Assembly: GCF_017874215.1 (NCBI RefSeq)
Contig: NZ_JAGGLB010000016.1
Coordinates: 148,122-212,121 of the forward strand
DNA length: 64,000 nt
Direction of reading: 5' to 3'
Source of the DNA: Paenibacillus eucommiae
GTDB lineage: Bacteria > Bacillota > Bacilli > Paenibacillales > NBRC-103111
Shown piece after piece: positions 60,969 through 64,000 of this stretch. Under the pieces are notes generated by a model. It did no database searches and had not been told where the DNA came from. It saw nothing but the letters and a program-made list of their open reading frames with translations. Position 1 is the stretch's first letter, and every line of letters begins with the position of its first letter. Both the position numbers and the translations under genes were made by a program.

Positions 60969-61001
60969 CCCCTAAATAGGCCCCAAATAGGCCACAAATA
61001 G
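60963..61001. repeat. 11-bp tandem repeat over the RNase H stop codon
   Basis: AAATAGCCCCT, AAATAGGCCCC, AAATAGGCCAC, then AAATAG. The first unit contains the TAG stop, so the 3' end of the gene lies in an array that may vary. Confidence 0.8.
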
Positions 61002-61037
61002 ATGTTGGCTGACGGTCAAAGGAGAGCTGAGAGCTGA

Positions 61038-61451
61038 TCAGCGTGTGCGGGCGCGCAATCTTTTGTATTGGTAATATAAGGTGCAGCCGATGCAATATCC
61101 ACAGATTGCTACAAATGCTGCAATGGCTACCATTCCAGCGAAAATATACCCGGCAACTTGGAAATTCAGCAAGAAAGAAATCGTGGAAATGATTAGCAGT
61201 GTAACGGCAATCGAATTATTAAAGCGCTGAAGCTCCGCTGCTTCTTTCTGGGATGTGGCGATTAGGCTGCCAAGGAAAGGTTTGGCCATGCTAACGAATA
61301 AATTTCCTTTCACTCCGGCAATAAGACCAACGACTTCAACCAGTCCTACAAGCATAATGATCCATGGCTGCTGGAGTACGACTGCAAGTGCAATGAAGAG
61401 CACCATGGCTGCTTGATTGCTTCTAACATAAGGAATAGGGATTTCTTTCAT
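61038..61451 (-). CDS. DUF4395-family membrane protein
   Basis: About 137 residues from the ATG at 61449-61451, preceded by AAGGAGAG; the longer frame to 61475 is unlikely. Four hydrophobic helices are visible: AAMVLFIALAVVLQQPWIIMLVGLVEVVGLIAG, then AVTLLIISTISFLLNF, and AGYIFAGMVAIAAFVAICGYCIGCTLYY, with a CGYCIGC cysteine set in the last. This matches the DUF4395 family of small integral membrane proteins, of unknown role. The C-terminus is basic (KRLRARTR), suggesting that it is cytoplasmic. It diverges from ilvD. Confidence 0.75.
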   Translation of the reverse strand: MKEIPIPYVRSNQAAMVLFIALAVVLQQPWIIMLVGLVEVVGLIAGVKGNLFVSMAKPFLGSLIATSQKEAAELQRFNNSIAVTLLIISTISFLLNFQVAGYIFAGMVAIAAFVAICGYCIGCTLYYQYKRLRARTR

Positions 61452-61607
61452 GCCATTCACTCTCCTTAAGTACATTTTATACCCGTATCATAGCATAGGA
61501 AGCGACGAAAAAAGAGAGATTTCGCGAAAAATGTGGTATTATAGATGAAATGTCCATTTATCAATGGTAAAATAAAAAATAGATGAGCTTCTATGGGAGG
61601 AACTAAA

Positions 61608-63296
61608 ATGGCAAAGCCAAAAAAAATGCGCAGTGACATGATTACTAAAGGATTCGACCGTGCTCCGCATCGGAGTCTGCTGCGTGCAGCAGGTGTTAAA
61701 GAAGAGGATTTCGGCAAACCCTTTATTGCAGTATGTAATTCATATATAGACATTATTCCGGGTCATGTGCATCTTCAAGAGTTCGGCAAGCTGGTAAAGG
61801 AAGCTATTCGCGAGGCTGGTGGCGTTCCTTTTGAATTCAATACTATTGGTGTAGATGATGGAATCGCTATGGGGCATATTGGAATGAGATATTCACTTCC
61901 GAGCCGCGAGATTATCGCGGATTCCCTGGAGACTGTAGTTAACGCTCACTGGTTTGATGGACTTATTTGTATTCCTAACTGTGACAAAATTACACCAGGG
62001 ATGATTATGGGCTTGCTGCGTGTCAACATTCCGACGATTATGGTAAGCGGCGGACCGATGAAGGCTGGTAAAGACAAGAATGGTAAATCTATTTCCCTGT
62101 CTTCCGTTTTCGAGGGCGTAGGCGCATTTCAAGCTGGTAAAATTGATGAAGCAGACCTGGACGAGCTGGAGCAGTACGGATGTCCGACTTGCGGATCGTG
62201 TTCGGGTATGTTCACAGCGAATTCAATGAACTGTCTGGCTGAAGGACTAGGACTTGCTTTGCCGGGTAACGGTACAATTCTGGCAATTTCAGATGATCGT
62301 AAAGAGTTTGTAAAAGAATCAGCAAGACAATTAATGAAAATTATCGAGCTGGATATCAAGCCTAGAGACATCGTAACTATTGAAGCTATCGACAATGCTT
62401 TTGCATTGGATATGGCTATGGGTGGTTCTACGAACACTGTACTTCATACTTTGGCTATCGCTCATGAAGCTGGATTCGAATACCCGATCTCCAGAATTAA
62501 CGAAGTAGCAGAGCGCGTTCCCCATCTTGCTAAGGTTGCTCCAGCGTCCGATTATCATATCGAAGATGTGCATCTGGCCGGAGGCGTCAGCGCAATTATT
62601 AACGAGGTTCTTAAGAAGCCGGGAGCTATGGATGGAAGCCGGATTACGGTTACTGGCAAGACGCTTCGCGAGAATGTGGAAGGCTGCGAAATTAAGAACA
62701 CGGACGTTATTCATACTTTGGACAACCCACATAGCGAACGTGGTGGTCTGGCTGTATTGTTCGGCAACCTGGCCCCTGATGGCAGCATCATTAAAGTTGG
62801 AGCGGTGGACAAATCAGTTGGAGGCCGTCATGTAGGCCCTGCGATTTGCTTCGAATCCCAGGATGAAGCGCTCAGCGGTATTGCCAATGGCAAGGTAAAA
62901 GAAGGTCACGTGGTCGTTATTCGTTATGAAGGACCTAAGGGCGGACCGGGAATGCCGGAAATGCTGGCTCCAACCTCACAAATTGTGGGCATGGGCTTGG
63001 GTGCGAAGGTCGGCCTGATCACAGACGGACGTTTCTCTGGCGCATCGCGCGGCATCAGCATCGGCCATATTTCCCCTGAAGCAGCGGAAGGCGGTCCGAT
63101 TGCTTTCGTAGAAGATGGCGATATCATCGATCTGGATTTGGTCAATCGCAAGATTGAGCTGCAAATCAGCGACGAAGAGATGGAGAGACGCCGCGCTAAC
63201 TGGAAAGGATTCGAGCCAAAGATCAAAACCGGTTATCTGGCCAGATACTCCAAGCTTGTTACATCAGCCAGCACTGGCGGTATTATGAAAATATAA
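61608..63296 (+). CDS. ilvD: Dihydroxy-acid dehydratase
   Basis: About 562 residues from ATG 61608, preceded by TGGGAGGAAC; the frame open to 61593 is inside that site. The iron-sulfur ligands are visible as AVCNSYID, PNCDKITPGMIMG, and CGSCSGMFTANSMNCLAEGLGLALPGNGT, and the C-terminus holds GLITDGRFSGASRGISIGHISPEA. The enzyme turns dihydroxy-isovalerate and dihydroxy-methylvalerate into the 2-oxo acids for valine, isoleucine, leucine and coenzyme A synthesis. No other ilv gene is in view and no T-box leader was recognised in the short upstream space. A TGG plus TATTAT extended -10 (near 61533) may be the promoter. Confidence 0.97.
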   Translation: MAKPKKMRSDMITKGFDRAPHRSLLRAAGVKEEDFGKPFIAVCNSYIDIIPGHVHLQEFGKLVKEAIREAGGVPFEFNTIGVDDGIAMGHIGMRYSLPSREIIADSLETVVNAHWFDGLICIPNCDKITPGMIMGLLRVNIPTIMVSGGPMKAGKDKNGKSISLSSVFEGVGAFQAGKIDEADLDELEQYGCPTCGSCSGMFTANSMNCLAEGLGLALPGNGTILAISDDRKEFVKESARQLMKIIELDIKPRDIVTIEAIDNAFALDMAMGGSTNTVLHTLAIAHEAGFEYPISRINEVAERVPHLAKVAPASDYHIEDVHLAGGVSAIINEVLKKPGAMDGSRITVTGKTLRENVEGCEIKNTDVIHTLDNPHSERGGLAVLFGNLAPDGSIIKVGAVDKSVGGRHVGPAICFESQDEALSGIANGKVKEGHVVVIRYEGPKGGPGMPEMLAPTSQIVGMGLGAKVGLITDGRFSGASRGISIGHISPEAAEGGPIAFVEDGDIIDLDLVNRKIELQISDEEMERRRANWKGFEPKIKTGYLARYSKLVTSASTGGIMKI

Positions 63297-63307
63297 TTGA
63301 ATATGCT

Positions 63308-63337
63308 GCCCTCACGTTTTTCAGTGGGGGTGTTTTT
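63308..63337 (+). terminator. Terminator after ilvD
   Basis: GCCCTCAC and GTGGGGGT form an eight-base stem (with G-U pairs) followed by GTTTTTT. Confidence 0.7.
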
Positions 63338-63516
63338 TCTTTTCATTTAAATTTTAACTAACTTTTTTAGTCTGGTTATGGAAACCTTTGTTAAATCATA
63401 AACGTAGGTATGATATACTGATTTCAAATGCGCTTGTTTTATAGTGCTTGTTTTATAGAAATTATTTCTATAGTACTTATTTTTATAACACATATTTGTT
63501 AGGAGGAGGTTTAGCT

Positions 63517-63831
63517 GTGAGTACATCAAAAATTTTGAAATGGGTCACTGGTGGATTGGAGGCTTTTCTAGGTATTCCGATATTGGGTGGATTCGTTGTC
63601 CTTGCGTTCAGTTATGTACCGCTGGTCATTATGCTCGCCCTACATATTATTACACTGATTGTTTCAAACAAAGAGAGAACCAATAAACTCCCAAGTATTG
63701 TGGGTATCATCACATCGTGCTTGGCATGGATTCCTTTTTTAGGTATGGTATTGCACATTATATCCGCAATATTCTTAGTCATTGATGCATTGGGAAAAGA
63801 TCGTGAAAGCACAAATAGACCCTGGAGCTAA
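63517..63831 (+). CDS. Small membrane protein
   Basis: About 104 residues from GTG 63517, which follows AGGAGGAGG; the frame open to 63448 starts in AT-rich repeats. Hydrophobic helices are LGIPILGGFVVLAFSYVPLVIMLALHIITLIV and IVGIITSCLAWIPFLGMVLHIISAIFLVI, so two hairpins are likely, with charged loops (NKERTNK). No family is recognised with confidence; a DUF4190-like or YwcE-like small membrane protein is possible. A short hairpin overlaps its stop codon and the TTT tract beyond it. Confidence 0.7.
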   Translation: MSTSKILKWVTGGLEAFLGIPILGGFVVLAFSYVPLVIMLALHIITLIVSNKERTNKLPSIVGIITSCLAWIPFLGMVLHIISAIFLVIDALGKDRESTNRPWS

Positions 63832-63848
63832 TGCTCCGGGGTTTGTTT
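63822..63848 (+). terminator. Terminator overlapping the small membrane gene's end
   Basis: CCCTGGAGC, loop TAAT (part of the stop region), GCTCCGGGG, then TTTGTTTG. Confidence 0.75.
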
Positions 63849-63982
63849 GTTCTAGCAGCCCACCTCCCACCCAAGTGAGCAGGTGCTTCACTTTAACGAT
63901 GTTTTTTTATTTAGTATATAGAGTGGACCACTTGAAAGGAGTATGGGAAAATAGGCATAACCAAAATAAGAGGTGACCACGG

Positions 63983-64000
63983 ATGAAGGAACAAAGAAAG
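63983..64000 (+). CDS. Start of a further gene (cut by the window edge)
   Basis: AGAGGTG lies seven bases before an ATG at 63983, and six codons (MKEQRK) are visible. Nothing can be said of the product. Before it lies TTTAACGATG (63890-63901) in an AT-rich stretch, an incomplete member of the small-hairpin family. Confidence 0.4.

Noticed and set aside
1..64000. CRISPR array, prophage or insertion sequence
   Set aside because: No regularly spaced identical repeats with unique spacers, no transposase or integrase motif and no phage structural genes were seen; the repeats found are tandem, intragenic or hairpin elements.

Overview
The window looks like chromosomal DNA of an endospore-forming member of the Paenibacillaceae (Paenibacillus or a close relative). 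Evidence read from the sequence: strong GGAGG-type ribosome binding sites with frequent GTG and TTG starts, very large secreted proteins anchored by S-layer homology (SLH) domains, the sporulation genes yunB, lytH, ylbJ and an alpha/beta-type SASP, and a lytH/yunB/lipA/yutD neighbourhood resembling Bacillus subtilis. Genus-level assignment is inference. No rRNA, tRNA, CRISPR array, prophage or intact insertion sequence was seen.

Region 1 (1-6.6 kb): the 5' part of an AraC-type regulator on the minus strand, diverging from a ~1,990-residue SLH-anchored DUF4838-type protein. Region 2 (6.7-14.1 kb): accessory single genes, many AT-rich: two VOC proteins, two APH-fold kinases, a HIT hydrolase, a fused Ada repair regulator, a membrane protein and two uncharacterised genes. 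Region 3 (14.2-33.9 kb): the most distinctive part. A LacI-family regulator, an SDR oxidoreductase and an SLH/DUF4838 protein are followed by what looks like a diverged second copy of the unit: a decayed lacI remnant, a second SDR and two more giant SLH proteins that share an unassigned putative glycosidase domain. ATAAAT-N2-ATTTAT palindromes sit at the lacI promoter and at both SDR promoters. I read this as a surface-anchored glycan-binding and processing locus under one LacI repressor; the substrate is unknown.

Region 4 (33.9-36.5 kb): an orphan NarL-type response regulator, a GerE-like regulator overlapping a small membrane ORF, and an exported protein. Region 5 (36.8-46 kb): yunB, lytH, a nickel-pincer cofactor cluster (larE-larB-larC1 with a long His-rich tail, and a separate larC2 on the opposite strand), lipA, yutD and nadK. 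Region 6 (46-64 kb): glucan phosphorylase, ylbJ, a truncated haemoglobin, DUF2225, a YycC-like protein, an M3 peptidase, a chemoreceptor, a c-di-AMP (ydaO-type) riboswitch ahead of a LysM/3D wall protein, SASP, cardiolipin synthase, an RNase H-like protein, ilvD and small membrane proteins.

Three intergenic copies of a ~260-bp long-hairpin element (36.9, 45.0 and 56.6 kb) have paired base changes in their stems. Together with the LacI-operator locus, this is the strongest candidate here for something undescribed.
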